From an uncultured Clostridium sp. (GTDB lineage: Bacteria > Bacillota > Clostridia > TANB77 > CAG-508): a stretch of DNA of 64,000 nucleotides. Position numbers and translations under genes: made by a program. Below, in pieces: positions 37,986 to 46,598 of the stretch; the stretch's first letter is position 1, and every line of letters begins with the position of its first letter. The notes under the pieces were generated by a model. The model searched no databases and had not been told where the DNA came from. It worked only from the letters and a program-made list of their open reading frames with translations. The stretch is taken from positions 21,892 through 85,891 of the forward strand of contig CAOKQZ010000006.1 in the NCBI GenBank assembly GCA_948471055.1. Direction: 5' to 3'.

Positions 37986-39605
37986 CTATGCTGCTTGCAA
38001 TTGTTCATTATTTTGTGTAGCACTATCTTGTATTTTTAGTTCTTGTCCTTTTTCAACTCTAGCAATTAAAATTTGTGTATCTTTTGCATATTGTTCAGTA
38101 AAATTATAATCTGCACAACTTTCGCTATCGTCAACGAACAATGGAACATTTATTTTTGATATTTTGTTAAGCATATTGCATAATTCTAACGAGGTAGCAA
38201 TTGTTTCAGAATGTGAAAGATTTTTCAATTCATTGTCATTATAGGTAATGATGAAGTCATCCTTTAATTCTCCACTGCCTTTTAAAACAGAATAATACTT
38301 TATCTTAACATTTTTTAAATGTTTGGTTGCAAATTTCATCTTTTCTTCAATGTAATTAATAAATAACTTTTGAGCAATGGTTTTAGTTTCTTTTACGTTT
38401 TCTATCAATTTTTCATAGTCTGTTATTTGTTTTTTAAATATTATAATATCTTGTTTTGCCCCATTTATATTCTTTTGTTTTACTTCAATAGAATTATTAT
38501 GCTTTTCAATTTCTAATTGTTCTTGCTCTAAACATTGTATCTGTTCTTGTACAACAGTAATTCCTTTTTCTTTATCTACATCCGATGTTCCTTCTAGTGC
38601 ATGCAATTTACATTTTTCAACTATCAACTTACTTTTTAGATCTGCTAGTTCTTTTTCCAACTTGGTTCTATTTTCAAATTCCATTTCTAAGTCTTTTTTC
38701 ATATTTAAAATAGTAATTTGTTTGCTTTCTTCTTGTATTACTTGTTCACAAAGAGGACAATAAGCCACTTCTTGATTTTTTATTGATAAATATGTTTTCT
38801 TGCCTTCATTCATTTTTATTGTTAGTTCGTTAATTTGCTTTTCTAATTGTGACATTTGGGCATTTAAATCATCTACTATTTTTTGCTGCTTTTCTTTATC
38901 TACTGTGTCTGTTGTTAAAAAAGACAATTCTTGCCTTGCAAGGGATAATTCTTTTTCTTTTTCAAAAACTCGCTTTTCTTCTAATGTTTGGTTAACGGTT
39001 TGTTCTGCATAATCAATTTTTCCATGAAGATTTTTGATTTTATCTTCATACATTTTTTTATTGCTGTTTAATTCTTGTATATATTCTGTAATATTTTTAG
39101 GAACACTTTCTAAGTATTTTTTCTCGGTATCTTCTAACTTATTATAAACATTCATAATGTCTATGTCAGGTAAGTATTTGTCTATCATTTCCTTTTGTTC
39201 TGCTGGCTTTTTATTAATAAAATAATTAGGGTTAAGAATTGATAAAAACAATTTCTTATCACTATAAAAAGCCTGCAATATTTCAGGCTCTGTTCTTCTA
39301 TCGTCTAGTAAAATAAAGTTTCTTTTACTATCATATTTATTTTTGTACCTTGCAATTGTATGTTCTATTCCTTGATTATCTGTAAACTTTAATTCTACAT
39401 AACAATCTTCAGAATTTTTATTACCTAGCCACACTTTGTCGTCACCAGTTAAATTCGTTCCTAAAAAAGCCCAAATAATTGCATAAAGTATATTGGTTTT
39501 ACCTTTCGTATTTCCACCTGTAATTACTGTCTCATCATACAGTTTTGTTTCAAATTCCTGTTCAAATTTTCTAAACCCCTTTGTCTTGATATAATTAACT
39601 TTCAT
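37986..39605 (-). CDS. SMC/SbcC-like AAA ATPase
   Basis: A 539-aa protein. Walker A GGNTKGKT at residues 30-37, coiled-coil arms with a zinc hook CPLC near residue 280, then a C-terminal signature region with LSHSETIATSLE and Walker-B-like VPLFVDDSE. Such RecN/SbcC-like ATPases occur in phage and ICE recombination modules. Probably DNA end or fork processing. Ends in LQAA. Confidence 0.8.
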   Translation of the reverse strand: MKVNYIKTKGFRKFEQEFETKLYDETVITGGNTKGKTNILYAIIWAFLGTNLTGDDKVWLGNKNSEDCYVELKFTDNQGIEHTIARYKNKYDSKRNFILLDDRRTEPEILQAFYSDKKLFLSILNPNYFINKKPAEQKEMIDKYLPDIDIMNVYNKLEDTEKKYLESVPKNITEYIQELNSNKKMYEDKIKNLHGKIDYAEQTVNQTLEEKRVFEKEKELSLARQELSFLTTDTVDKEKQQKIVDDLNAQMSQLEKQINELTIKMNEGKKTYLSIKNQEVAYCPLCEQVIQEESKQITILNMKKDLEMEFENRTKLEKELADLKSKLIVEKCKLHALEGTSDVDKEKGITVVQEQIQCLEQEQLEIEKHNNSIEVKQKNINGAKQDIIIFKKQITDYEKLIENVKETKTIAQKLFINYIEEKMKFATKHLKNVKIKYYSVLKGSGELKDDFIITYNDNELKNLSHSETIATSLELCNMLNKISKINVPLFVDDSESCADYNFTEQYAKDTQILIARVEKGQELKIQDSATQNNEQLQAA

Positions 39606-39609
39606 CTTT

Positions 39610-39804
39610 TTATTCTCCTTTTGTCTTTTTTATATATTCTTCATCAATCCAATCTTCTGTATTATCTTCAAACCTAACATTATAATCGCAATAATAAGGG
39701 TCTCTACATATAATAACTGCTAATCTATTTCTATAAAAATCCTTGTCGTTTTTTCCAAAACCATTTACAATAACACTTTCGCCATCTTTAAATCGACTAT
39801 ACAT
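39610..39804 (-). CDS. 64-aa protein of unknown function
   Basis: Starts MYSRFKDGESVIVNGFGKNDK; beta-rich (AVIICRDPYY, VRFEDNTEDWI). Lies between the ATPase and the RDF-like gene. Not recognised. Confidence 0.48.
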   Translation of the reverse strand: MYSRFKDGESVIVNGFGKNDKDFYRNRLAVIICRDPYYCDYNVRFEDNTEDWIDEEYIKKTKGE

Positions 39805-39815
39805 TTCGTCCTTAT

Positions 39816-40973
39816 TTATGCTGCTACATTTTTTAATGCTTTTTGAACATACTCTATGTTATTTGTAAATGTTTTGTTTCCAACAGTTTGTAAATCCATT
39901 TTTACCATTGTTCCTATATCGCATTGTAATAGTTCATCTGCAAACTGAGGTGCTATTATTACATTTACTGGTTTATCATCCATATCTACAAAATTTCCAA
40001 TTACATATTCTGTTGGTTTTCCATCTTTTTCAAACATTTTTTTAGAAGTTTCTATTAATGAATAAAGATTAGCAAATTCATCTTGTTCATTATTATCTTG
40101 CTTATTCTCTTTAGGTTCTTTTTGCTTAGCATTTTCAACCTTCTTTGTTTTGGTAGACTTTTTAGTATTTTTCTTTTCAATATTACTACTAACTTCTTCA
40201 ACTTGGTTAGTTGTTTTTTCTGCTTTTGCTTGTTCTGTTTGTTCTACATTGTTCACATTGCTAATAGGTTTTGCTATATTGCTATTAACATTTGGTGAAG
40301 AATTTGTGGATAACTGTTTTGTGTTTGATTGTTTCTCTGGAATTGGATTGCTAGAATTAACATCTTCTTTTCTTATAATATCAAGAACGTAATTATAAAA
40401 TTTTTTACCCTCTTTGGTTGTTTGTTCTTTTTGTGCTAAACATATTTTGTAATCTCCCATTACACTATTTCCAATTACTTTTTGCCATTCAAAATATCCT
40501 TTTAAGTTATCAATAGACTCTTGACCTGTAATTATCATGTTCCATAGTCTATCCGAACAAATTTCTGGGAGCATAAAATACAAATGCCCTTCTCTATTGC
40601 AGGCTGGCTTTTGTTCTCCTTCTTTTGCCACTCTATAAGGGCAATCTGCTTTACATTCATTTTTTTGCCATTTGCCTGCAATTCTTTGTTTGCCTTGATT
40701 TTCTTCTATCTTATGATAACATACACTTCCACCTTGATTGTATCTAGCCATTCGCGTAAAAAATGGATTTTCGCTAACTATTCTAATCGTAATTGTTTTA
40801 ACTTTAGGATACTTCTCACTAAAACGATTTTCTAAAAACGTTAGATTACTGTTTTTAACTTTTGATATAAAATATCCATATTCTAAAACCTTCTTTTTTC
40901 CATTTTCAAATAATTGCTCTCCATGCTGAATTCTACCCGCTATAGGCAATTTCATCCTTTTTACTTGCTCCAT
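39816..40973 (-). CDS. Gp3/recombination-directionality-factor-like protein
   Basis: A 385-aa protein. The N-terminal ~200 residues (MKLPIAGRIQHGEQ, then a Cys cluster C..DCPYR..C and GHLYFMLPEI) recall the Gp3-type proteins that steer serine integrases toward excision. A Lys/Asn-rich linker and a C-terminal domain follow. If right, it would act with the recombinases at 44965 and 46582. Family recall only, so moderate confidence. Ends in NVAA. Confidence 0.5.
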   Translation of the reverse strand: MEQVKRMKLPIAGRIQHGEQLFENGKKKVLEYGYFISKVKNSNLTFLENRFSEKYPKVKTITIRIVSENPFFTRMARYNQGGSVCYHKIEENQGKQRIAGKWQKNECKADCPYRVAKEGEQKPACNREGHLYFMLPEICSDRLWNMIITGQESIDNLKGYFEWQKVIGNSVMGDYKICLAQKEQTTKEGKKFYNYVLDIIRKEDVNSSNPIPEKQSNTKQLSTNSSPNVNSNIAKPISNVNNVEQTEQAKAEKTTNQVEEVSSNIEKKNTKKSTKTKKVENAKQKEPKENKQDNNEQDEFANLYSLIETSKKMFEKDGKPTEYVIGNFVDMDDKPVNVIIAPQFADELLQCDIGTMVKMDLQTVGNKTFTNNIEYVQKALKNVAA

Positions 40974-40997
40974 TTTTATTCTTCCTTTCCTTTTTAA

Positions 40998-41360
40998 TTA
41001 TGCTGCAACTAAATCTTGTAAATAGTAGCAGTTTTCTTTGACCTTTTCAAAATCGATGGTATAAATAGGGTAAAATACATTATTAACAATACACATACAA
41101 ACCTTTTCCTTTAACACACCAAGTCTTTCTAATTGTGATACAAAATTAGGTCTGAAACGATTATTTACAATAATTTCATCCTCTTCTAGTCGTACTGTTT
41201 TTGGATTTAATGTAATATCCGCAAAATGTGAAAATTCCTCTGTACTTGGATCAATTCCATATAAACTTAGTTGTAAATTTCCATTTTTATAAGATGTACA
41301 TTCAATAAAGCAATCTCTAAAAACAGTATCAAGCATTTCAAAATCAAAACCGTTTTTCAT
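40998..41360 (-). CDS. first gene of the replication operon, 120-aa unknown protein
   Basis: Starts MKNGFDFEMLDTVFRDCFIECTSY after GAAAGGAG. Mixed fold, no motif recognised, ends in LVAA. It lies directly after the attenuator-type leader, so it is the first gene released when the leader lets transcription through. Confidence 0.55.
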   Translation of the reverse strand: MKNGFDFEMLDTVFRDCFIECTSYKNGNLQLSLYGIDPSTEEFSHFADITLNPKTVRLEEDEIIVNNRFRPNFVSQLERLGVLKEKVCMCIVNNVFYPIYTIDFEKVKENCYYLQDLVAA

Positions 41361-41654
41361 ACATAAAAATCTCCTTTCTCTGTTTTTGTGTAAAAGATTT
41401 TTTTGTAAAATCCTCCTTTCCTTTTATTAGGGTAAAAAAAAGAAAGTATTTGCCAGTAATGGGGGTTACTGACATTTACTTTCCAATTATTTTTAAGCAC
41501 AACAAATAGTCTATATATTTGTTGTATCTAATACCCTAAATATGCTACGTCTTAAACGTAGATATGTTACTACTAACTAATATTTAGTAGTTATGCCATA
41601 AAGTGATACTTTATGGGTAGTTATAGATTGCTCTATAACATAATCTTAATACAC
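41361..41654 (-). promoter_or_regulatory. long structured leader of the replication operon
   Basis: From the predicted start near 41654 the minus-strand RNA passes six hairpins: 41620-41639, 41596-41616, 41569-41591, 41545-41561, 41499-41525 and 41442-41483. The last is followed by eight Us. An additional 8-bp pair, 41532-41539 with 41427-41434, encloses the last two hairpins and includes bases after the U run. The layout is that of a conditional terminator. Not a riboswitch class I recognise. Confidence 0.7.
41434..41483 (-). terminator. leader terminator of the replication operon
   Basis: On the minus strand GAAAGTAAATGTCAGTAA pairs imperfectly with TTACTGGCAAATACTTTC, loop CCCCCA, then eight Ts (41441-41434). 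It stands about 75 bp before the first gene, so it must be passed or prevented for operon expression. Confidence 0.75.
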
Positions 41655-41660
41655 ACTACT

Positions 41661-41689
41661 ATTGTATATAGTTTTTTATCCTTTTTCAA
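41661..41689 (-). promoter_or_regulatory. promoter of the replication operon
   Basis: Minus strand: -35 TTGAAA (41689-41684), 17-bp spacer, -10 TACAAT (41666-41661). It points to a start near 41654. It is the only strong match seen upstream of the 14-kb operon. Confidence 0.7.
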
Positions 41690-41891
41690 TAAACACAATT
41701 CAAAAAATTTTTTTGCCTATATTTCAATACTTATAGCCATTTTTTATATGCCAAAATTTTTGATTTCAAAAAAATCTTTGTATATTTCTCTTAGAATAAA
41801 GAATTAAATTAAAAAAAAATTTTTGTTGAACGTTCCCTTTTTTTATATAATTCTGTACAATATTTATACAAACTAGAAAGGAGGAGTATTC

Positions 41892-42188
41892 ATGCAAAAA
41901 AAAGACATTATCGATGATTTATTTGACAAAGAAGATAATGACGATTTGTTGGCTTTAAATGATACGGTAAAAGATGAACTTTATGCAGAAGATGAACGAC
42001 TAGGAAATTTAATAATGGATTTCATTGACCACAAAGTACATCCAGAATCCAGAGACGAATTGAAAGGCTTAATCGTTAAAAGGGAAAATGTAGTAGACAA
42101 ATGTTTACTTCGAGCAAATCAAGTTTTTTACAAAAATGGGGTATCAAGCGGAGTTAAGTTCATAATAACTGCACTATCGCTTAAATAG
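41892..42188 (+). CDS. 98-aa acidic protein of unknown function
   Basis: Starts MQKKDIIDDLFDKEDNDDLL after AAAGGAGG. Acidic, helical, not recognised. It is divergent from the replication operon. The sequence upstream (41690-41880) is very AT-rich and has a GAACGTTC palindrome near 41829 beside TATAAT-like boxes, perhaps an operator. Confidence 0.5.
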   Translation: MQKKDIIDDLFDKEDNDDLLALNDTVKDELYAEDERLGNLIMDFIDHKVHPESRDELKGLIVKRENVVDKCLLRANQVFYKNGVSSGVKFIITALSLK

Positions 42189-42193
42189 TCCAT

Positions 42194-42248
42194 GCTCTAT
42201 ATGTTATATAGAGCCCAACAAAGGCTAACAATATTCAAATTGTTAGCC
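42194..42248. terminator. double-hairpin bidirectional terminator
   Basis: GCTCTATA/TATAGAGC (42194-42214) and GGCTAACAAT/ATTGTTAGCC (42223-42248). The second overlaps the end of the convergent repressor gene. Confidence 0.75.
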
Positions 42249-42594
42249 TAATTCTTCTCTACCATTGATGTACCCTCTAATCGTTGTAATGCATTTATAG
42301 TACATTTTTAATTCTTCTTTATCGCTCTTTTGGATTATGTCTTGTAAAATTTTTTGTATGTGCAATTTATTGTTTTCTCCTTTTCCATATAGGATATAAT
42401 CTGCATCTATTCCTGTTCCATAAACTATGTTATCTAGTGAATTTAGGCTAAGTAAAAAATCTCCTCGTTCTATTTGTCCGAATATGTCTCTCGCTTAAAT
42501 CACACCTTTTTCCAAAATGTTCCCTTGTTTCTTCAAAAACTTCCTCTCTAATCCTCCTAATTCTTGCCCCTATTATAATTTTGTCCAACGCCAT
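42243..42594 (-). CDS. XRE-family repressor (one +1 shift)
   Basis: Not visible as one open frame. Skipping the base at 42480 (plus-strand G, coding C before GGA, I-G-Q) gives a 116-aa protein: MALDKIIIGARIRRIREE, a helix-turn-helix region, SERHIGQIERGDFLLSL and DADYILYGKG, the classic XRE pattern. The shift lies inside the recognition-helix segment, so the repressor exists only if shifting occurs. It faces the regulator region 42595-43043 and is the likely master repressor of the ICE. ATG 42594 follows AGGGGG. Confidence 0.85.
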
Positions 42595-43043
42595 TTTCAA
42601 CCCCCTACAATTACGTACTATCAATATGTATATTTTACATTCTTTTTCAAAAACATAACATACTTTGATAGTTTAAAAATTCGTACTTTGTCGAAGTATG
42701 GCATTTTTTGTCATTGTGCTATTTTAACACATTTTACGTTTTTCTATATTGCTGTATTTTGTTTATCGTCAAAAACTCTTGTTCCACTTTTGGGAACTTC
42801 TTATAAGAGTTTTTATATACTCATTCTAGGGCTTAATATACCTGTTTGAGTAGAATGCATATGCACAAAAGATATATGCAAAAATACTGAAGATGATACA
42901 TTTTAACTTAAACAGGACTATTACGCCCTATTTTCATATGAGTATTAAAAAATAAAAATTCTGAGTTGAAAGGAGGTTTTGTTTTTTTGTGTTCCACTTA
43001 ACAGTGATGTTAAGCCCAAATATAAAATTTGGGAGGAACATTT
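42595..43043. other. gene-free control region with long inverted repeats
   Basis: Contains AAAAACTCTT/AAGAGTTTTT around a GTTCC/GGAAC pair (42769-42815 area). It also holds a long nested inverted structure: TACTCAT (42818), AGGGC (42828), CCTGTTT (42841) pairing with AAACAGG (42910), GCCCT (42925), ATGAGTA (42938). It may be a structured RNA, a repressor operator set or an origin. Near 42665-42705, TACTTTG/CGAAGTA-type half-sites stand close to the repressor start. Confidence 0.5.
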
Positions 43044-43460
43044 ATGGAAAACAAAAAATCTGATGAGGAGAAAATGTTTGATAGTTTCCTAAATAAAACT
43101 ATTATTTTATCCTCAAAAAAATACTATAAGGGGGAAATCGAAAAAGACTTCAAAGAAGTCAAGATTATGGATGATGAAAATTATGCTGACTATCTTCAAG
43201 ATTATCTAAAATATGGTTTTAATGATGTTTGTAATTGCAAGGATATAACCAACTTTATTGACCTTTGCAATAATTCTACTCTTGTACTCGCTTTAAAATC
43301 ACTGTCAAAAATCGAAATGACGGTGATTTTTTTGTTGTTTGAAGAACAATTGACAAGTAGTGAAGCAAGCAAAATATTAAAAATTTGTTCTGATTCTGTA
43401 ACTAGAATTAAGAGACGTGCTTTAAAAAAAATTGAAAAATATATGAAAGGTGATAAGTAG
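43044..43460 (+). CDS. sigma-70-region-4-like regulator (Tn916 orf7-like)
   Basis: A 138-aa protein with a C-terminal region-4 helix-turn-helix: LSKIEMTVIFLLFEEQLTSSEASKILKICSDSV... then RRALKKIEKYM. ATG 43044 after GGGAGG. With the next gene it forms the orf7-orf8-type pair that switches on transfer genes in Tn916-type ICEs. Likely activator of this element. Confidence 0.7.
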   Translation: MENKKSDEEKMFDSFLNKTIILSSKKYYKGEIEKDFKEVKIMDDENYADYLQDYLKYGFNDVCNCKDITNFIDLCNNSTLVLALKSLSKIEMTVIFLLFEEQLTSSEASKILKICSDSVTRIKRRALKKIEKYMKGDK

Positions 43461-43461
43461 T

Positions 43462-43635
43462 ATGGAAAATTTATATGAATTAGGGAAAAAGGCACAATCT
43501 GGCAATGAAATTGCTCTTATAAAAATCATAGAAAGAAAACGATCTTTGATAAAAAAATATTCTTTTGGAGATGAAGACTGTTATCAATACATCATTGAAA
43601 GATTAATTATTGGAATAAAAAATTATAAATTTTAA
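43462..43635 (+). CDS. HTH_16-like small regulator (Tn916 orf8-like)
   Basis: A 57-aa protein: ELGKKAQSGNEIALIKIIERKRSLI and GDEDCYQYIIERLIIGI, the usual pattern of this sigma-region-2-like partner. It starts 1 bp after the orf7-like stop. Confidence 0.65.
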   Translation: MENLYELGKKAQSGNEIALIKIIERKRSLIKKYSFGDEDCYQYIIERLIIGIKNYKF

Positions 43636-43672
43636 AATTTGGGTCGGATTTCGTTAATTTTTTGTATTTATA

Positions 43673-43746
43673 TATAATGAAGGGCAAATTTTAAAGGAAA
43701 CACTATATTAGAAAAAAGACAGATGGGACATGCTCTTATCTGTCTT
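43673..43746 (+). other. promoter-like box and hairpin with complement to the CCCTTCAAA loops
   Basis: TATAAT (43673-43678), then GAAGGGCAAATTT, which is complementary over 14 nt (TGAAGGGCAAATTT) to the stem-loop at 13609. A 9-bp hairpin AAGACAGAT/ATCTGTCTT follows (43716-43746). It could be a small RNA or the leader of the 43774 gene. If the box is the real -10, the complementary part would not be fully transcribed. Confidence 0.35.
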
Positions 43747-43773
43747 ACTTATATTTATGAAAGGAGATAAAAA

Positions 43774-43944
43774 ATGTTTTTTAGATGTTTATTATTAGGA
43801 ATAGCATTTATTTTGACCTTAGTTATATTTTGTATCCTTATACCCAAACTAAAACTTAAATACCGCTTACATAAGGAATTAAAGGAAAAGAAAAAAAGAC
43901 AAGAAGCATTTAAAAAGAAGATGAAAGAATTAGAAATTAAATAG
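43774..43944 (+). CDS. 56-aa membrane protein with basic tail
   Basis: MFFRCLLLGIAFILTLVIF forms one membrane helix, followed by a Lys/Glu-rich helical tail. AAAGGAG ribosome site. Unknown function. Confidence 0.5.
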   Translation: MFFRCLLLGIAFILTLVIFCILIPKLKLKYRLHKELKEKKKRQEAFKKKMKELEIK

Positions 43945-44012
43945 ATTTCTAATAGTCTTGTTATATCTAAAAAGTGTCGACAAAAAATTAACTTTAAGGG
44001 GTTTGATGAATA

Positions 44013-44430
44013 ATGTCAAAAGAAAATATCCTTATTCTATTTTTTGTAAATCATTTGAAAGTAAAGGAAATTGCAGAAATAGAACATATTTCTTCTGCAT
44101 ATGTAACAAAAACTGTAAAACATGACCCTAGGTATACAAAAGAAAAAGAGTACCGAAAAAACATCTCAAAAGAGAAAAGAAAAAATCGGACAGAATACAT
44201 ATATAAAAAGCAGACGAGAAAAGCAAAAACGTGAAGATAACTATTCTATTGTACAATTGCAACATAATCAAGCAGTTAGCGAATTGTCTAAATCGTCACA
44301 TTTAAGTGATGAAAACTATAGGAAATGGAATTGTAGTGCCTATAAATATAACCCTTCAAAAAAGCGATATGAGTTCGACAATACCTTAGGTCGTTCTTAT
44401 GACGTACCAAAATATATTAAAGAGAGGTAA
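44013..44430 (+). CDS. helix-turn-helix protein near the recombinases (one +1 shift)
   Basis: Rebuilt as 138 aa with a skipped C at 44187 (N-G-Q). N-terminal helix-turn-helix (VKEIAEIEHISSAYVTKTVKHDPRY), then a very basic stretch and a C-terminal part (RKWNCSAYKYNPSKKRYEF). Without the shift, two overlapping frames share it. Possibly an excisionase-like or regulatory protein given its place before the recombinases. Confidence 0.65.
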
Positions 44431-44436
44431 ATTGTT

Positions 44437-44685
44437 ATGGAAGAAAAATTGTTAAAACTGTTTAAATTAGCAAATTTATTAAATGAAAAACAAGATAATG
44501 TATTTGCTGAAATTGATTATTCTGCTAATAATAACAAGACATTAAAAATTGCAATTAGGTCAAAAAAAGACTTTTCCTATATACAGACGTGTCAAATACA
44601 ATTAATTAATAACCCACTAATAAGTTGGGATAATATTATTAAATTATTTGAACAATACTTACTAGATGTAGAAAAAAAATCATAA
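44437..44685 (+). CDS. 82-aa protein of unknown function
   Basis: Starts MEEKLLKLFKLANLLNEKQ after AGAGAGG. Mixed fold (VFAEIDYSANNNKTLKIAI). It follows the helix-turn-helix gene by 6 bp. Not recognised. Confidence 0.5.
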   Translation: MEEKLLKLFKLANLLNEKQDNVFAEIDYSANNNKTLKIAIRSKKDFSYIQTCQIQLINNPLISWDNIIKLFEQYLLDVEKKS

Positions 44686-44726
44686 TTACCTACAATTTAA
44701 AATATACTTTTTATGAGGTGTTGTTT

Positions 44727-44876
44727 ATGAGTAAAATATCTACAAAAACTATTAATCTAGAGTATAAAATAATACCATTGTTTAATGAGAATGGAGAGAA
44801 GATTGAAAGTATAATTGAGAAAGCATTTCTAAAATATCTTAAATATAATGATTATAAGTACGACAATGCCAAGTAA
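44727..44876 (+). CDS. 49-aa small protein before the recombinases
   Basis: MSKISTKTINLEYKIIPLFN... to DYKYDNAK, ribosome site GAGGTG. Similar tiny genes stand upstream of tandem serine recombinases in Clostridium ICEs. Function unknown. Confidence 0.45.
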   Translation: MSKISTKTINLEYKIIPLFNENGEKIESIIEKAFLKYLKYNDYKYDNAK

Positions 44877-44964
44877 AATATTTTTTACTTGAGCATTGAG
44901 TTTTTTTATATTAGTGAGATATAATTAAACTAGAAAGTGAATACTTATAATTTAGGAGGATAAA

Positions 44965-46598
44965 ATGTTTCTAAATATAAGTAATTCTACCGACTTTAAT
45001 GTCGCTATGTATATAAGATTATCAAAGGAAGATGGTGATAAACAAGAAAGTGAAAGTGTAACAAATCAGAGAAATCTAATGCTTCGCTATATAAAGGAAA
45101 ATGGACTAAGTCTATACGATGAATATATCGATGATGGTGTAAGTCGGTACAACTTTTGATAGACCAGGTTTCAATAGATTGATTCGAGATATTGAAGATA
45201 ATAAGGTAAATATGGTAATAACAAAAGATTTGTCAAGACTAGGAAGAGACTATATAAAAACAGGTTTTTATATAGAAAGTTATTTCCCTGAAAAAAATAT
45301 TAGGTATGTGGCTCTATTAGATAACTTAGACACATTTGAGGACAATTCAAGTGCTAGCGATATAACACCATTCAAAGCAGTCCTTAATGATATGTATGCC
45401 AAAGATATTTCTAAAAAGATTCGTAGTGTTTGTAAACAAAAAAGAGAAAATGGACAGTATATATCGGCATATCCACCTTATGGCTATAAAAAAGACAAAA
45501 ATGATAAGTTAGCACACTTACTAGTTGATGAATATGCAAGTAATATTGTAAAAAGAATATTTGAAATGTATATTAATGGAATGACTACCTATAGTATTTG
45601 TGATGTTCTGAACAAAGAAAATATCGAGCCACCTGCAGTTTATCTAAATATGAATTTAGTTCATAGATCTAAAGATTATTATAAGTGGAGACCTACTTCT
45701 GTTCAGAAGATTATTAAGAATGAAGTTTATCTAGGAAAATTACTACAAGGTAAAACAAAAAAACTTAGTTATAAAAGTAAAAAAAAGATTGATTTACCTC
45801 GTGAATTATGGATTGTAGAAGAAAATGCACATGAGCCATTAGTTGACATTGATACTTTTAATAAAGTACAACAAATTTTAGAAAGAAAATACAATACTCG
45901 TAATCGCAATAGAGAATATTTATTAAAAGGTATTACATACTGTCATAACTGTGGTAATAAACTTACCTTTGTTACTAAAACCGAAAAATATAAAGATAAC
46001 AAGTATGAAAGAAGATATGCTATTTGTGGTAAAGCAACTAAAGGTCAATGTATAAGACAGTACAATAATTATGACAAACTAGAAAACGAAATCCTTTCTT
46101 ATATTAGAAAAGTTTGTATATTAAATACAAATTCTGATACATATAAAAAAGCAATACTGAAAAAGAAAAATGATAATACAGAAATTATTAAAGATTATTT
46201 ATCACATATTAAGGTTCTTAATGAAAAAATGGAAAGTCTAAATAAAAAAGTAGAACAAATATATGAAGATAGACTTAACCGGTGTCATTGATGAAAACGA
46301 TTATATTAGATATTCTCAAAAATTCTTGAACGAAAGAAAACAACTAGAGGAAAATATTGCATCTTTACAATATAAAGTAGATTTATTATCTTCTAATGAG
46401 AAAAAAGAAGTTTCTAATCAAGAAGTAAAGGAAAAAACAAAAAACTTTTTAAAGTCCGAATATATCAACAAAGAAATACTTTTTGATATTGTAGATAGAA
46501 TTGAAGTAGATCAAGATAAAAAAATTTATATTCACTTCAATTTTGAACAATTAAATGTGTATGATAGTAAGGAGATAGATAATGTTAGCGTATCATAA
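44965..46598 (+). CDS. large serine recombinase 1 (two +1 shifts)
   Basis: Rebuilt as 543 aa with skipped Cs at 45145 (S-G-T, in DDGVSGTTFDRPGF) and 46279/46280 (N-G-V). Resolvase domain with catalytic Ser20 (YIRLSKEDGD) and VITKDLSRLGRDY, a recombinase domain (PPYGYKKDK), a zinc ribbon (CHNCG) and a coiled-coil region. It would integrate and excise the ICE at the GA-core att sites with its partner. It overlaps the second recombinase by 17 bp. Confidence 0.93.
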
